From positions 310,001 to 374,000 of the forward strand of contig NZ_LHVK01000003.1 of the NCBI RefSeq assembly GCF_001269905.1: a DNA stretch of 64,000 nucleotides. Direction: 5' to 3'. This document shows, in pieces, positions 44,308 through 53,738 of this stretch (positions within the stretch are counted from its first letter, which is position 1; every line of letters starts with the position of its first letter). The DNA comes from Pseudomonas corrugata (lineage in GTDB: Bacteria > Pseudomonadota > Gammaproteobacteria > Pseudomonadales > Pseudomonadaceae). A program made the translations under genes and the position numbers. The notes beneath the pieces were generated by a model that was given only the letters and a program-made list of their open reading frames with translations, was not told the DNA's origin and ran no database searches.

Positions 44308-45273
44308 TTAACGGGCAGCTATCGAGTCAATAAAAGCCACTATATGGGTACCGAGCGCCGCTGCCAGGGGCAGGTCGGGATTCTTATAGGACGCCAGTTG
44401 CCGTTTCTCGTCGTAGGGCACGATACGCATCACGTGGTTCATGCCCTCGATCAGCGCCAGCTCGGCGTCGGGTTTGGCCGCCTTCAACTGCCGCGCGTCA
44501 TCGACATTGACCTGAATATCGTGGCTGCCCTGGATGATCAAGGCCGGCACCTTCAGCGCCGCGAACGCCTGGGCTGGATCCTGACGGAACAGCGAGATCA
44601 GGTACGGCTGCACGCTGGGTCGGAAAATGAACTGCAGCGGCGCCGGCACGTTCGCGTCGAGGCGACCGGCCTTGAGGCTGTCGAGCAGCTCATTGCTGCG
44701 CAACATCAGCGGCGGTGGCAGACGGCTGCCCAGTTGCTGGCGCAGCACCTGGTCGATAGGACGGGCACTGCCGGCCACCGAGATGACCGCTGCCGCATTG
44801 GCCTGGGGGGCGGCGAGGCTGGCGATCAATGCGCCTTCGCTGTGCCCGAGCAAAATCAATGGGCCCAGCCGTGGGTCAGCGGCCAGTTTGTGACTCCAGG
44901 CCACGGCATCGGCCACATAGGCCTCGACGCTCAGGTCGCGTTCGTCCGGTGTCGCGGCCAGGCTGGCGGCCACGCCGCGCTTGTCATACCGCACGCTGGC
45001 AATGTTGTGTTTGGCCAGGACCCAGGCCAGGCGTTTGAGACTGTCATTGCGTCCGCCCTCGGGGTTATTGCCGTCGCGATCCGTAGGACCGGATCCGGAA
45101 ATGATCAGGACTACCGGCACCGGCTTGTCGGATTTGGGCAGTAGCAATGAACCAAAGAGCTCGCCGTGGCCGGTGTCGAGGCTGATCGGTCTTAGCAGGA
45201 CCGTCGCCTGGGCCAGGCTGGAAAACAGACCGATGAACAGGGTAAGGCTCAGGACACGCAGGTTTAGCATCAT
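44308..45273 (-). CDS. Exported alpha/beta-hydrolase
   Basis: The 321-residue protein starts with a signal peptide (MMLNLRVLSLTLFIGLFSSLAQA), then the oxyanion region VVLIISGSGPTDRDG, nucleophile elbow LLGHSEGAL, an Asp in IIQGSHDIQV and a His in EGMNHVM. It is probably a periplasmic esterase or peptidase-like hydrolase. GTG and two ATG codons at 45276-45270 could start it; I use ATG 45273. It is divergent from aroC, as PA1680 is. Confidence 0.87.
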   Translation of the reverse strand: MMLNLRVLSLTLFIGLFSSLAQATVLLRPISLDTGHGELFGSLLLPKSDKPVPVVLIISGSGPTDRDGNNPEGGRNDSLKRLAWVLAKHNIASVRYDKRGVAASLAATPDERDLSVEAYVADAVAWSHKLAADPRLGPLILLGHSEGALIASLAAPQANAAAVISVAGSARPIDQVLRQQLGSRLPPPLMLRSNELLDSLKAGRLDANVPAPLQFIFRPSVQPYLISLFRQDPAQAFAALKVPALIIQGSHDIQVNVDDARQLKAAKPDAELALIEGMNHVMRIVPYDEKRQLASYKNPDLPLAAALGTHIVAFIDSIAAR

Positions 45274-45415
45274 CACGCCACTGGTTGTGAAGGTGCCGGT
45301 TGGACTGACGGCTACCAATAAGGTTCGAGGATGAACTACGCAGTTAGCCTGCGTATACTGGCGCCCATCAAGAATCCCAGATTGAGTTTCTCAGCGATTT
45401 CACGGAGCACCCTGC

Positions 45416-46507
45416 ATGTCCGGCAATACCTACGGCAAGCTGTTCACCGTTACCACCGCGGGCGAAAGCCATGGCCCGGCGTTGGTCGCCATTGTCGACG
45501 GCTGCCCGCCGGGCCTGGAGATTTCCCTGGAGGATCTGCAGCGTGATCTGGATCGCCGCAAGCCCGGCACCAGCCGCCACACCACCCAGCGCCAGGAAGC
45601 CGATGAAGTCGAGATCCTGTCCGGAGTGTTCGAAGGCCGCACCACCGGTTGCGCCATCGGCCTGCTGATCCGCAACACCGACCAGAAGTCCAAGGACTAT
45701 TCGGCCATCAAGGACCTGTTCCGCCCGGCCCACGCCGATTACACCTACCACCACAAATACGGTGAGCGTGACTACCGTGGCGGCGGCCGCAGTTCGGCCC
45801 GGGAAACCGCGATGCGCGTGGCGGCCGGGGCGATTGCCAAGAAATACCTGGCCAGCCAGGGCATCGTGATTCGTGGCTACATGAGCCAGTTGGGCCCTAT
45901 CGAAATCCCCTTCAAGACCTGGGATTCGGTGGAGCAGAACGCCTTTTTCTGCCCCGATCCGGACAAGGTGCCGGCACTTGAGGCCTACATGGACCAGTTG
46001 CGCCGGGACCAGGATTCGGTCGGTGCGAAGATCACTGTGGTGGCCGAAGGAGTGATGCCGGGCCTTGGCGAGCCGATTTTCGACCGCCTCGACGCCGAAC
46101 TCGCCCACGCGCTGATGAGCATCAACGCGGTGAAAGGCGTGGAAATCGGTGCCGGTTTCGCCTGCGTTGCCCAGCGTGGCACCGAGCACCGCGACGAACT
46201 GACCCCGCAGGGTTTCCTCAGCAACAACGCAGGCGGCATCCTGGGCGGCATTTCCTCGGGCCAGCCGATCGTGGCGCACCTGGCGTTGAAACCGACCTCC
46301 AGCATTACCACGCCGGGCCGCTCCATCGACATCCACGGCAATCCGGTAGACGTCATCACCAAGGGCCGTCACGACCCATGCGTGGGTATCCGTGCCACGC
46401 CGATTGCCGAGGCGATGATGGCGATGGTGTTGATGGATCACCTGCTGCGGCATCGCGGCCAGAACGCCGATGTCCGGGTCGGCACCCCGGTGCTGGGTCA
46501 GCTTTGA
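45416..46507 (+). CDS. aroC: Chorismate synthase
   Basis: The 363-residue protein has all chorismate synthase signatures: [37 protein letters not shown] and [18 protein letters not shown]. It converts EPSP to chorismate with reduced FMN. CGGAG precedes the ATG. The MFS gene and mtn genes follow on the same strand. Confidence 0.98.
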   Translation: MSGNTYGKLFTVTTAGESHGPALVAIVDGCPPGLEISLEDLQRDLDRRKPGTSRHTTQRQEADEVEILSGVFEGRTTGCAIGLLIRNTDQKSKDYSAIKDLFRPAHADYTYHHKYGERDYRGGGRSSARETAMRVAAGAIAKKYLASQGIVIRGYMSQLGPIEIPFKTWDSVEQNAFFCPDPDKVPALEAYMDQLRRDQDSVGAKITVVAEGVMPGLGEPIFDRLDAELAHALMSINAVKGVEIGAGFACVAQRGTEHRDELTPQGFLSNNAGGILGGISSGQPIVAHLALKPTSSITTPGRSIDIHGNPVDVITKGRHDPCVGIRATPIAEAMMAMVLMDHLLRHRGQNADVRVGTPVLGQL

Positions 46508-46541
46508 TGGCTGATCTGCCGACCGCCGTGGCCTGACGACC

Positions 46542-47687
46542 ATGGCGGCACTGCCGTACTGGCGGCTCTCCAGCTTCTATCTGTTCTATTTCGCCCTGCT
46601 CGGTTCGACGGCGCCGTTCCTGGCGCTGTATTTCGATCACCTGGGATTCAACGCGGCGCGCATCGGCGAGTTGGTGGCGATTCCCATGCTGATGCGCTGC
46701 GTGGCGCCGAACATCTGGGGCTGGCTGGGGGATTACACAGGTCAGCGCCTGGCGATCGTGCGCTTCGGCGCGGTCTGTACGTTGCTGACCTTTTCCCTGA
46801 TCTTCATCGACAAGAGCTACGCCTGGCTGGCGATGGTCATGGCGTTGCACGCGTTCTTCTGGCACGCGGTGCTGCCGCAGTTCGAAGTCATCACCCTGGC
46901 CCATCTGAGCGGACAGGCCTCGCGCTACAGCCAGATCCGCCTGTGGGGCTCCATCGGCTTCATCATCGCCGTGGTCGCGTTGGGCCGGCTGTTCGAATGG
47001 CTGAGCCTGGACATCTACCCGCTGGCGCTGGTGCTGATCATGGGCGGCATCGTGCTTGCCAGCTTCTGGGTGCCCAATGCCCAGCCGATACAGGGGCCGC
47101 GGGTGGCAGGCGACGGATTCCTGCGCCAGCTGCGCAGCCCCGGTGTACTGGCCTTCTATGCGTGCGTCGGCCTGATGCAGATGAGCCATGGACCGTATTA
47201 CACCTTTCTGACGCTGCATCTTGAACGGCTGGGTTACAGCCGTGGGGTGATCGGCGTGCTGTGGGCCGTGGGCGTGGTGGCTGAAGTCCTGGTGTTCCTG
47301 GTGATGAGCCGGATCCTGGCGCGGTTTTCCGTGCGGCGGGTACTGCTGGCGAGTTTCCTGCTGGCCGCGTTGCGCTGGCTGCTGCTGGGATCATTGGCCG
47401 AATTTCTCTGGGTGCTGTTGTTTGCCCAGGTGCTGCATGCGGCGACCTTCGGCAGCTTTCACGCCGCTGCCATCCATTTCGTGCAACGTAGTTTCGGCGC
47501 TCGCCAGCAAGGCCAGGGCCAGGCGCTGTATGCCGCACTGGCCGGTACGGGCGGGGCATTGGGCGCCTTGTACTCGGGCTACAGCTGGAACGCCTTGGGC
47601 GCCACCTGGACTTTCAGTATCGCCAGCATCGCAGCCTTTGCTGCAGCCGTTATCATTGCCACACGTATGCAAGAGGACAGGCCATGA
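46542..47687 (+). CDS. MFS transporter (HcaT/PPP-type family)
   Basis: The 381-residue protein has twelve predicted hydrophobic segments and starts MAALPYWRLSSFYLFYFALLG, with SRYSQIRLWGSIGFIIAVVA in the middle, typical of the phenylpropionate-permease-like MFS group. No good ribosome-binding site is seen; a tiny overlapping frame (46507-46536) may deliver ribosomes from aroC. Its stop overlaps the mtnB start (ATGA), so it may act with methionine salvage. Substrate unknown. Confidence 0.88.
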   Translation: MAALPYWRLSSFYLFYFALLGSTAPFLALYFDHLGFNAARIGELVAIPMLMRCVAPNIWGWLGDYTGQRLAIVRFGAVCTLLTFSLIFIDKSYAWLAMVMALHAFFWHAVLPQFEVITLAHLSGQASRYSQIRLWGSIGFIIAVVALGRLFEWLSLDIYPLALVLIMGGIVLASFWVPNAQPIQGPRVAGDGFLRQLRSPGVLAFYACVGLMQMSHGPYYTFLTLHLERLGYSRGVIGVLWAVGVVAEVLVFLVMSRILARFSVRRVLLASFLLAALRWLLLGSLAEFLWVLLFAQVLHAATFGSFHAAAIHFVQRSFGARQQGQGQALYAALAGTGGALGALYSGYSWNALGATWTFSIASIAAFAAAVIIATRMQEDRP

Positions 47688-48304
47688 GCCTTACCCGTGA
47701 ACAGCTTGCCCGGGAAATCATCGACGCCGGGCGTTTCCTGTATGGCCGCGGTTGGTCCCCGGCCACCAGCAGCAATTACTCCACCCGCCTGGCGCCTGAC
47801 CAGGCCTTGCTCACCGTGTCCGGCAAGCACAAGGGACAACTGGGTCTTGACGATGTGCTGGCCACTGACCTGGATGGCAATAGCCTGGAACCGGGCAAGA
47901 AACCTTCCGCCGAAACCCTGTTGCACACCCAGCTCTACCGCTGGCGCCCGGAGATCGGTGCGGTGCTGCATACCCATTCGGTGAACGCCACGGTGCTGTC
48001 GCGCCTGACGGCTGAAGCGTTCGTCGATTTCGAAGACTATGAACTGCAGAAAGCCTTCAGCGGTGTATCGACTCACGAGTCCCGGGTGCGCGTGCCGATT
48101 TTCGACAACGACCAGGACATCGCTCGCCTGGCCGCAAAGGTACAGCCGTGGCTCGATGAGCATCCCGATTGTGTGGGCTACCTGATCCGTGGCCACGGCC
48201 TGTATACCTGGGGACCAGGCATGAATGATGCGTTGCGTCAGATCGAGGCGTTCGAGTTCCTGTTCGAGTGCGAGCTGAAAACCCGCGCACTCCTGAACCG
48301 TTAA
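47684..48304 (+). CDS. mtnB: Methylthioribulose-1-phosphate dehydratase
   Basis: The 206-residue class II aldolase-fold protein has zinc ligands in LHTHSVNATVL and IRGHGLYTWG, and the SSNYSTRL phosphate-binding region. It dehydrates methylthioribulose-1-phosphate in the methionine salvage pathway. It is coupled to the upstream MFS gene and followed by mtnD and mtnC. Confidence 0.96.
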   Translation: MSLTREQLAREIIDAGRFLYGRGWSPATSSNYSTRLAPDQALLTVSGKHKGQLGLDDVLATDLDGNSLEPGKKPSAETLLHTQLYRWRPEIGAVLHTHSVNATVLSRLTAEAFVDFEDYELQKAFSGVSTHESRVRVPIFDNDQDIARLAAKVQPWLDEHPDCVGYLIRGHGLYTWGPGMNDALRQIEAFEFLFECELKTRALLNR

Positions 48305-48322
48305 TTTGCTGGAGCCATAGCC

Positions 48323-48868
48323 ATGAGCAGCCTGTCCGTTTACCACGTATCAAGTCCCGACATCCCGAACAAGGTGTTGACTCACTTCGAAGACATCGCC
48401 GCGACACTGGCCGAACAAGGGGTTCGCTTCGACCGTTGGGAGGCGGCGACGAGAATCCAGCCCGGCGCGGCCCAGGACGAAGTCATCGCCGCCTACCGGA
48501 GCCAGATCGATCAGTTGATGACCGAGCGCGGTTACATCACGGTCGATGTCATCAGCCTCAACAGCGATCATCCGCAAAAAGCCGAACTGCGCGCCAAGTT
48601 CCTCGATGAGCATCGCCACGGTGAGGACGAAGTCCGCTTTTTCGTCGCCGGGCGCGGTCTGTTTACCCTGCACATTGACGATTACGTCTACGCCGTGTTG
48701 TGCGAAAAGAACGACTTGATCTCCGTGCCTGCCGGCACACCGCACTGGTTCGATATGGGTGAGCACCCGCATTTCGTTGCCATTCGCCTGTTCAATAACC
48801 CGGAAGGCTGGGTCGCCAATTTCACCGGCGACGACATCGCCAGCCGTTTTCCTCGCCTGGAGGACTGA
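48323..48868 (+). CDS. mtnD: Acireductone dioxygenase
   Basis: The 181-residue cupin contains the metal site H-x-H-x4-E in [15 protein letters not shown] and the second His in [11 protein letters not shown]. With Fe2+ it yields the methionine precursor keto acid; with Ni2+ an off-pathway product. It begins 18 bases after mtnB. Confidence 0.97.
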   Translation: MSSLSVYHVSSPDIPNKVLTHFEDIAATLAEQGVRFDRWEAATRIQPGAAQDEVIAAYRSQIDQLMTERGYITVDVISLNSDHPQKAELRAKFLDEHRHGEDEVRFFVAGRGLFTLHIDDYVYAVLCEKNDLISVPAGTPHWFDMGEHPHFVAIRLFNNPEGWVANFTGDDIASRFPRLED

Positions 48869-48872
48869 GCCC

Positions 48873-49556
48873 GTGTCGATCAAAGCCATACTCACCGACA
48901 TCGAAGGCACCACCAGCGCGGTGAGTTTCGTCTTCGACGTGCTGTTTCCCTACGCTGCACAGCACTTGCCGGCGTTTGTCCGTCAGCATGCCGACCGCGG
49001 CGACGTGGCCGAGCAACTGGCTGCGGTGCGTCAGGACAGTGGCGAGCCGGGGGCAGACATCGAGCGAGTCATCGCGATTCTGCTGGGCTGGATCGCCGAA
49101 GACCGCAAGGCCACGCCACTCAAGGCGTTGCAGGGCATGGTCTGGGAGCAGGGGTATCAGGCCGGGCAGCTGAAGGGGCACGTTTACCCGGATGCGGTAG
49201 AGGCCCTCAAGCGCTGGCATGAAGCAGGCTATGGGCTCTATGTGTATTCATCGGGGTCGATTCAGGCGCAGAAACTGATCTTCGGCTGTTCAGAGGCAGG
49301 CGACTTGTCGCCGTTGTTCAGCGGTTACTTCGACACCACCTCAGGCGCCAAGCGCGACGTCCAGTCCTATCAGCGGATCAGCCAGGCCATAGGAGTTGCA
49401 CCAGGCGAGATCCTGTTCCTGTCGGACATCGTCCAGGAACTGGATGCGGCCCAGGGGGCTGGCATGGTGACGTGTGGATTGGCTCGGGAGGGGGGGGAGT
49501 TGCCTGGACATCTCACCGTGAAGACTTTTGCCGACATAAACCCTGAGGGTTTCTGA
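48873..49556 (+). CDS. mtnC: Enolase-phosphatase E1
   Basis: The 227-residue HAD enzyme starts [20 protein letters not shown] with the E1-specific DIEGTT motif, then [11 protein letters not shown] (motif II) and [12 protein letters not shown] (motif IV). It enolises and dephosphorylates the substrate to give acireductone for MtnD. Start is GTG 48873 with GGAGG nine bases upstream; it follows mtnD by four bases. Confidence 0.96.
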   Translation: MSIKAILTDIEGTTSAVSFVFDVLFPYAAQHLPAFVRQHADRGDVAEQLAAVRQDSGEPGADIERVIAILLGWIAEDRKATPLKALQGMVWEQGYQAGQLKGHVYPDAVEALKRWHEAGYGLYVYSSGSIQAQKLIFGCSEAGDLSPLFSGYFDTTSGAKRDVQSYQRISQAIGVAPGEILFLSDIVQELDAAQGAGMVTCGLAREGGELPGHLTVKTFADINPEGF

Positions 49557-49579
49557 GGACCACCGCAAACCCCACAAAA

Positions 49580-49605
49580 GCCCAGTTGAGGGAGCCCAAC
49601 TGGGC
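49580..49605. terminator. Bidirectional hairpin between mtnC and the DUF3509-like gene
   Basis: GCCCAGTTG (49580-49588) and CAACTGGGC (49597-49605) form a perfect nine-base stem. The T-run (TTTTG) is on the minus strand, so termination of the small gene is favoured. Confidence 0.75.
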
Positions 49606-49616
49606 GAACTTCAAGG

Positions 49617-49895
49617 TCAAGCGCTGTGATACGTCGGCAGCGCAAAGCGATGCTGGCTCTGCAACATACTGATCTGCGGCAGCTCGCTGGCCTGCTCGGC
49701 CAAGTCACGACGGATGGCACTGATCACCCAGGACAGCTGGTCCCCGGCGTGCAACTGGGCATAGGAAATCGAGCGTTTGAACTGTTTGCCTTCGCTGTTG
49801 CGCAATGTCAGCAGGATGCCGCCGTCCGGGCGAGCTTGTGTAGTCACTTCATAGTTGGAAAACAGGGACGCGAACTTCTCTTGAATCATATTCAT
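49617..49895 (-). CDS. Small Pseudomonas protein, DUF3509-like
   Basis: The 92-residue protein (MNMIQEKFASLFSNYEVTTQ...) alternates beta-like segments (GGILLTLRNSEGKQFKRSIS) with a helix (SWVISAIRRDLAEQASEL). AAGGAG lies six bases before ATG 49895. I associate this pattern with DUF3509, a small family found mainly in Pseudomonas; function unknown. It stands alone with its own terminator. Confidence 0.75.
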   Translation of the reverse strand: MNMIQEKFASLFSNYEVTTQARPDGGILLTLRNSEGKQFKRSISYAQLHAGDQLSWVISAIRRDLAEQASELPQISMLQSQHRFALPTYHSA

Positions 49896-50014
49896 TGACT
49901 GCTCCTTGGTGGTGGCAAACCGTGGAGGAGAAGTTGCACTGACCATGCCAGCATTGGATCCGTCTAAAATTCCTTAAAAAACAACAAGTTAATTTTCAGG
50001 TGCTTTTTTGCTTT

Positions 50015-50052
50015 CGTGCATCTTGCATGAATGGCTATCGTGCACCCTGCAT
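50015..50052. promoter_or_regulatory. Direct-repeat operator candidate
   Basis: CGTGCATCTTGCAT (50015-50028) and CGTGCACCCTGCAT (50039-50052) are 14-base direct repeats spaced exactly 24 bases, in an otherwise empty 348-base gap upstream of the acyl-CoA synthetase-like gene. The arrangement suits an AraC-type or dimeric activator. Confidence 0.5.
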
Positions 50053-50243
50053 TTTGCGTGGTCGGACAATCTTTTTTTGAACCAAATCAAATCCTGATGC
50101 TCACGCTTCGTCTGTCCCCGCAGTGGATACAAAACATTGCAAAAAGCGCGTGTACAGGGCGACGAGCGCTCGGTACTTTCGAGCGACCATCGCCGCCAGC
50201 CTGAGCGCAGGAACCGAGACCCGCAGGTCGAACAGGGAGCTTC

Positions 50244-52070
50244 ATGAGTCGTATACCCAACGACGCCATTACCTGGGGCATGATGCTGCGCAAGCTGCCT
50301 TCCCTCGCCAGAATCGTCCCCCGGATCATCAGGGGCCGCAAGTTCGCCAATGTCCGGGACCCGGCCCAACCCTGTGGCCTGGGCTGGAGTTTCGAACAGG
50401 CCGCGCGACGCAATCCCCAGGGCCCTGCGTTGCTGTACGACGACATTTCATTGAGTTATGCACAAGTCAACGAGCAGGCCAATCGCATCGCCCACTATTG
50501 GTTGGCGCAGGGCATTGGCAAGGGCGACTGCATCGCGATTTTTCTCGAGAACCGTCCTCAACTGCTGATAACGCTGTTGGCAGTGGCGAAGATCGGGGCG
50601 GTCAGTGCCATGCTCAACACTTCGCAGACGGGAGACGCGTTGGTGCACAGCCTGGTGCTGGTTGCACCGGTCGCGGTGGTGGTGGGGGATGAGCGGATTC
50701 CGGCTTTCGAGCAGGTGCGGGGCCGGACTGCTCTGTCGAGCGCTCGCACCTGGTGGTTGGCTGACGAACACAGCGCCGCTGTCCCTTGCGGCTTCGTCGA
50801 TCTGCTGGGCAACAGCGACGACTATCCTGATGACAACCCGGTCAGCAGCCGACAGGTATTTTTCAACGACCCGTGCTTTTATCTCTACACCTCGGGCACT
50901 ATCGGCCTGCCCAAGGCCGTGGTGTTCAGTCATGGGCGCTGGATGCGCACGTCCACCCATTCTGGCCTGATGGCCCTGGACATGCAGCCCGACGATGTCC
51001 TCTACTGCCCCTTGCCCCTGTATCACGCCACGGGTCTGTGCGTGTGTTGGGGAGCAGCGATCAGTGGCGCGTCGGGTTTTGCAATCCGGCGTACATTCAG
51101 CGCCGGCCGGTTCTGGAGCGATGTACGCCGTTATCGAGCAACCACGCTGGGGTATGTGGGGGAGCTGTGTCGCTTCCTGATCGACCAGCCTGCCAGCGGC
51201 GAAGACCGTCGGCATGAGGTGCAGAAGATGATCGGTAATGGCCTGCGGCCGGGCGCCTGGGCTGCGTTCAAGACCCGCTTCGGCGTCGACCACATTTGTG
51301 AGATGTACGCGGCCAGCGACGGCAATATCGGCTTCGCCAACCTCCTGAATTTCGACAATACCGTCGGGTTTTCCCTGACGGGCTGGGAGCTGGTGCAGTA
51401 CGACCAGGGCAGCGGGATGCCGCTGCGCAACCTGCAAGGGCGGATGCAGAAAGTCCCGAAGGGGCAGCCTGGTCTGCTGCTGGCGCGGATCGATGACAAA
51501 GCGCCCCTGGACGGCTACGCCGACCCGACCCGGAACGAAGAAGCCATCTATCGGGATGTCTTCACTCCTGGTGATCGTTACTTCAATACCGGTGACTTGC
51601 TGCGTGACCTCGGTTTTGGCCATGGCCAATTCGTCGACCGCCTCGGCGACACCTACCGCTGGAAAGGCGAAAACGTATCCGCCACGCAAGTCGAGAATGT
51701 CTTGCTGCAGCACCCGCAAGTGGCCGAGGCGGTGGTCTATGGTGTGGAGATCAATGGCGCCGACGGGCGCGCCGGCATGGCGGCCATCACTCCATCCGAA
51801 TCCCTGGCAACCCTGGACTTCAGCGAGCTGTTGCAGTTTCTGCAATCCCGGCTGCCGGCCAATGCGGTACCGCTGTTCCTGCGCATCAAGGTGAAGATGG
51901 ACATCACCGGCACCTTCAAATACCACAAGGCCCGGCTCAGGAGTGAAGCCTTCGACCCCTGCGTCATGGACGATGAGCCGGTCTTCGCCTGGATACCCGG
52001 CACCGGAACCTATGTGCGCGTCGACCGCCAGTTGGCGACGCAGATCCGGGGCGGGCAGTATGACTATTGA
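50244..52070 (+). CDS. Long-chain acyl-CoA synthetase-like AMP-binding enzyme (FATP type)
   Basis: The 608-residue protein has the adenylate-forming motifs YTSGTIGLPKAVVFSHGRW (P-loop-like, with Ile instead of the usual second Thr), LPLYHATGLCVCWG, MYAASDGNIGF, FNTGDLLRDLGFG and DRLGDTYRWKGENVSATQVE, with a C-terminal lysine in GTFKYHKARL. The layout matches very-long-chain acyl-CoA synthetase/fatty acid transport proteins. GGGAG precedes the ATG. Substrate chain length cannot be told. Confidence 0.9.
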   Translation: MSRIPNDAITWGMMLRKLPSLARIVPRIIRGRKFANVRDPAQPCGLGWSFEQAARRNPQGPALLYDDISLSYAQVNEQANRIAHYWLAQGIGKGDCIAIFLENRPQLLITLLAVAKIGAVSAMLNTSQTGDALVHSLVLVAPVAVVVGDERIPAFEQVRGRTALSSARTWWLADEHSAAVPCGFVDLLGNSDDYPDDNPVSSRQVFFNDPCFYLYTSGTIGLPKAVVFSHGRWMRTSTHSGLMALDMQPDDVLYCPLPLYHATGLCVCWGAAISGASGFAIRRTFSAGRFWSDVRRYRATTLGYVGELCRFLIDQPASGEDRRHEVQKMIGNGLRPGAWAAFKTRFGVDHICEMYAASDGNIGFANLLNFDNTVGFSLTGWELVQYDQGSGMPLRNLQGRMQKVPKGQPGLLLARIDDKAPLDGYADPTRNEEAIYRDVFTPGDRYFNTGDLLRDLGFGHGQFVDRLGDTYRWKGENVSATQVENVLLQHPQVAEAVVYGVEINGADGRAGMAAITPSESLATLDFSELLQFLQSRLPANAVPLFLRIKVKMDITGTFKYHKARLRSEAFDPCVMDDEPVFAWIPGTGTYVRVDRQLATQIRGGQYDY

Positions 52071-52165
52071 TTGTGGCTATGACGGGTACAGAGAAAAAGG
52101 GGATGACAGGCCCTGCGCCGCTCGGGAAACTAGCCGCATTCTCGAAGACTCAAGTGGAGTTCCCC

Positions 52166-52684
52166 ATGTCCGATACAAGCCGCCAGATGACCCCGGAAGA
52201 GGCCGCGGAATTTGCCGAACAGGTGTTCAACGTGGCGCGCCAGGGTGACGCCGCCATGATGGCGGCCTTGCTGAGCAAAGGCTTGCCGCCCAACCTGCGT
52301 AACCACAAGGGCGACACCTTGTTGATGCTGGCCGCTTATCACGGGCACGTGGAAACGGTGAAAGTACTGCTGGAACACAAGGCCGACCCGGAAATCCGCA
52401 ACGACAACGGCCAGAGCCCGATTGCCGGCGCGGCGTTCAAGGGCGACCTGGCGGTGGTCTCGGCGCTGGTGGACGGTGGCGCACAGGTGGAAGGTGCCTC
52501 CTTCGACGGTCGCACGGCGCTGATGATGGCGGCGATGTTCAACCGGGTGGCGATCGTCGACTACCTGATCGGCAAAGGCGCGGACCCGAAGGCCAAGGAC
52601 GCCAACGGCACCTCGGCCCTGGATGCGGCCCGGACCATGGGCGCGGTAGATACCACGGCGCAGTTGGAGAAGTTGTCGGGTTGA
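52166..52684 (+). CDS. Ankyrin-repeat protein
   Basis: The 172-residue cytoplasmic protein contains about four ankyrin repeats (GDTLLMLAAYHGHVETVKVL, GQSPIAGAAFKGDLAVVSAL, GRTALMMAAMFNRVAIVDYL, GTSALDAARTMGAVDTTAQL). GGAG lies six bases before ATG 52166; the upstream extension to 52067 is not supported. Similar small ankyrin proteins in Pseudomonas accompany catalases or have no known partner; here it follows the acyl-CoA synthetase gene. Confidence 0.9.
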   Translation: MSDTSRQMTPEEAAEFAEQVFNVARQGDAAMMAALLSKGLPPNLRNHKGDTLLMLAAYHGHVETVKVLLEHKADPEIRNDNGQSPIAGAAFKGDLAVVSALVDGGAQVEGASFDGRTALMMAAMFNRVAIVDYLIGKGADPKAKDANGTSALDAARTMGAVDTTAQLEKLSG

Positions 52685-52716
52685 TATCAGACGGTATCCA
52701 TGTGATGAGAGTGACT

Positions 52717-52806
52717 GTGGGAGCAAAGCTTGCTCGCGATTACGGTGAGTCAGTCAGCAATAATGTCGACTGGCCTGCCGCTATCGCGAGCAAACTTTGC
52801 TCCCAC
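52717..52806. repeat. REP pair
   Basis: GTGGGAGCAAAGCTTGCTCG and the inverse TATCGCGAGCAAACTTTGCT, separated by about 45 bases, follow the ankyrin gene. Confidence 0.85.
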
Positions 52807-52895
52807 AGCAAGCTCCCTCGCCACGGATGCCTCGGCTGATGTGATGCGCTATCCTGCGCGCCCTCGAAATTCCCAATTGCCACAGGATCCACCCA

Positions 52896-53426
52896 ATGAA
52901 AGCCGCACTCGTCGAACTCATCAGCAAAATCAGCTCCGGCTGCCTGGGCGATGCCGACATTGACAGGATTGCCGACGAAGCGGCCCAGGCCTATGCCGAT
53001 CCGGCGGCTTTCCTGGCAGTCAACCCGGACATCAACTACGACGACACCTTTCCGATTCCGCTGGGCGAATGGGTGGTCGTCGGCAGTTTGCCGGACACCG
53101 TGCTGTTCCAGGCCGACACCTATGTGCAGTTGTTCGAGCAGATCGTCGCGTCTTTCGGCCCCGGCGTGGCGTTCAACCTCAAGCCCAAGCAACTGGCGAA
53201 AACCGAAGCCCTGACGGCGCTCAACCGCATCCAGATCCAGATGAGCAGCCTGAACAAGGAAAACGGCGGCTACGTACTGATGAACTTCAGCCAGTTGCTC
53301 GACGATGAATTGCAGATGGTGCTGGTGTACGGCAACGACGTTCCGCGGGTGCTGGAGCTGTGCGCGCAAGTCGGCATTGCCGCGGCACCTGCCCTGGAAG
53401 CCCTCAAGGTCGCGGTCCACGTCTGA
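52896..53426 (+). CDS. Conserved hypothetical protein, secretion-chaperone-like size
   Basis: The 176-residue acidic, soluble protein (MKAALVELISKISSGCLGDA...) has no signal peptide or membrane segment. It includes TFPIPLGEWVVVGSLPDTV and a mixed alpha/beta pattern. I do not recognise a family. It lies between the ankyrin gene and the PLDc_N-like gene on the same strand. Confidence 0.75.
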   Translation: MKAALVELISKISSGCLGDADIDRIADEAAQAYADPAAFLAVNPDINYDDTFPIPLGEWVVVGSLPDTVLFQADTYVQLFEQIVASFGPGVAFNLKPKQLAKTEALTALNRIQIQMSSLNKENGGYVLMNFSQLLDDELQMVLVYGNDVPRVLELCAQVGIAAAPALEALKVAVHV

Positions 53427-53497
53427 AGCAATCAAACGGAACCCTCGCTGGGGGCCGACTATCCTAAGTGTGCATGCCATCACTTGGGAGCGACACC

Positions 53498-53689
53498 ATG
53501 GGTTCCACCTTCAACGGCCTGGTTGGCCTGATCATCCTGGCGCTCGATATCTGGGCGATCATCAATGTGCTCAAGAGTGGCGCGGAAACCGGGATGAAAA
53601 TCCTCTGGGTACTGCTGATCCTGCTGTTGCCGGTATTGGGCCTGATCATCTGGGCGATTGCCGGGCCGCGTGGCAACGTGCGGGTCTGA
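53498..53689 (+). CDS. Small membrane protein with PLDc_N-like domain
   Basis: The 63-residue protein (MGSTFNGLVGLIILALDIWA...) has two hydrophobic helices and the LPVLGLIIWAIAGPRG ending typical of the phospholipase-D N-terminal transmembrane domain found alone in many small proteins. GGGAG lies seven bases before ATG 53498. Confidence 0.8.
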   Translation: MGSTFNGLVGLIILALDIWAIINVLKSGAETGMKILWVLLILLLPVLGLIIWAIAGPRGNVRV

Positions 53690-53704
53690 CGCCTCTTGTG
53701 CTGT

Positions 53705-53729
53705 GCCCGGCAGGCGTTGTCTGCCGGGC
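53705..53729. terminator. Hairpin between convergent genes
   Basis: GCCCGGCAG (53705-53713) and CTGCCGGGC (53721-53729) form a perfect nine-base stem just before the end of the convergent MFS gene. No clear T-run is present. Confidence 0.6.
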
Positions 53730-53738
53730 CTCTATCGA

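Noticed and set aside
49896..50243. Additional small gene before the acyl-CoA synthetase-like gene
   Set aside because: Short frames there have no ribosome-binding site and the region contains direct repeats better explained as regulatory.
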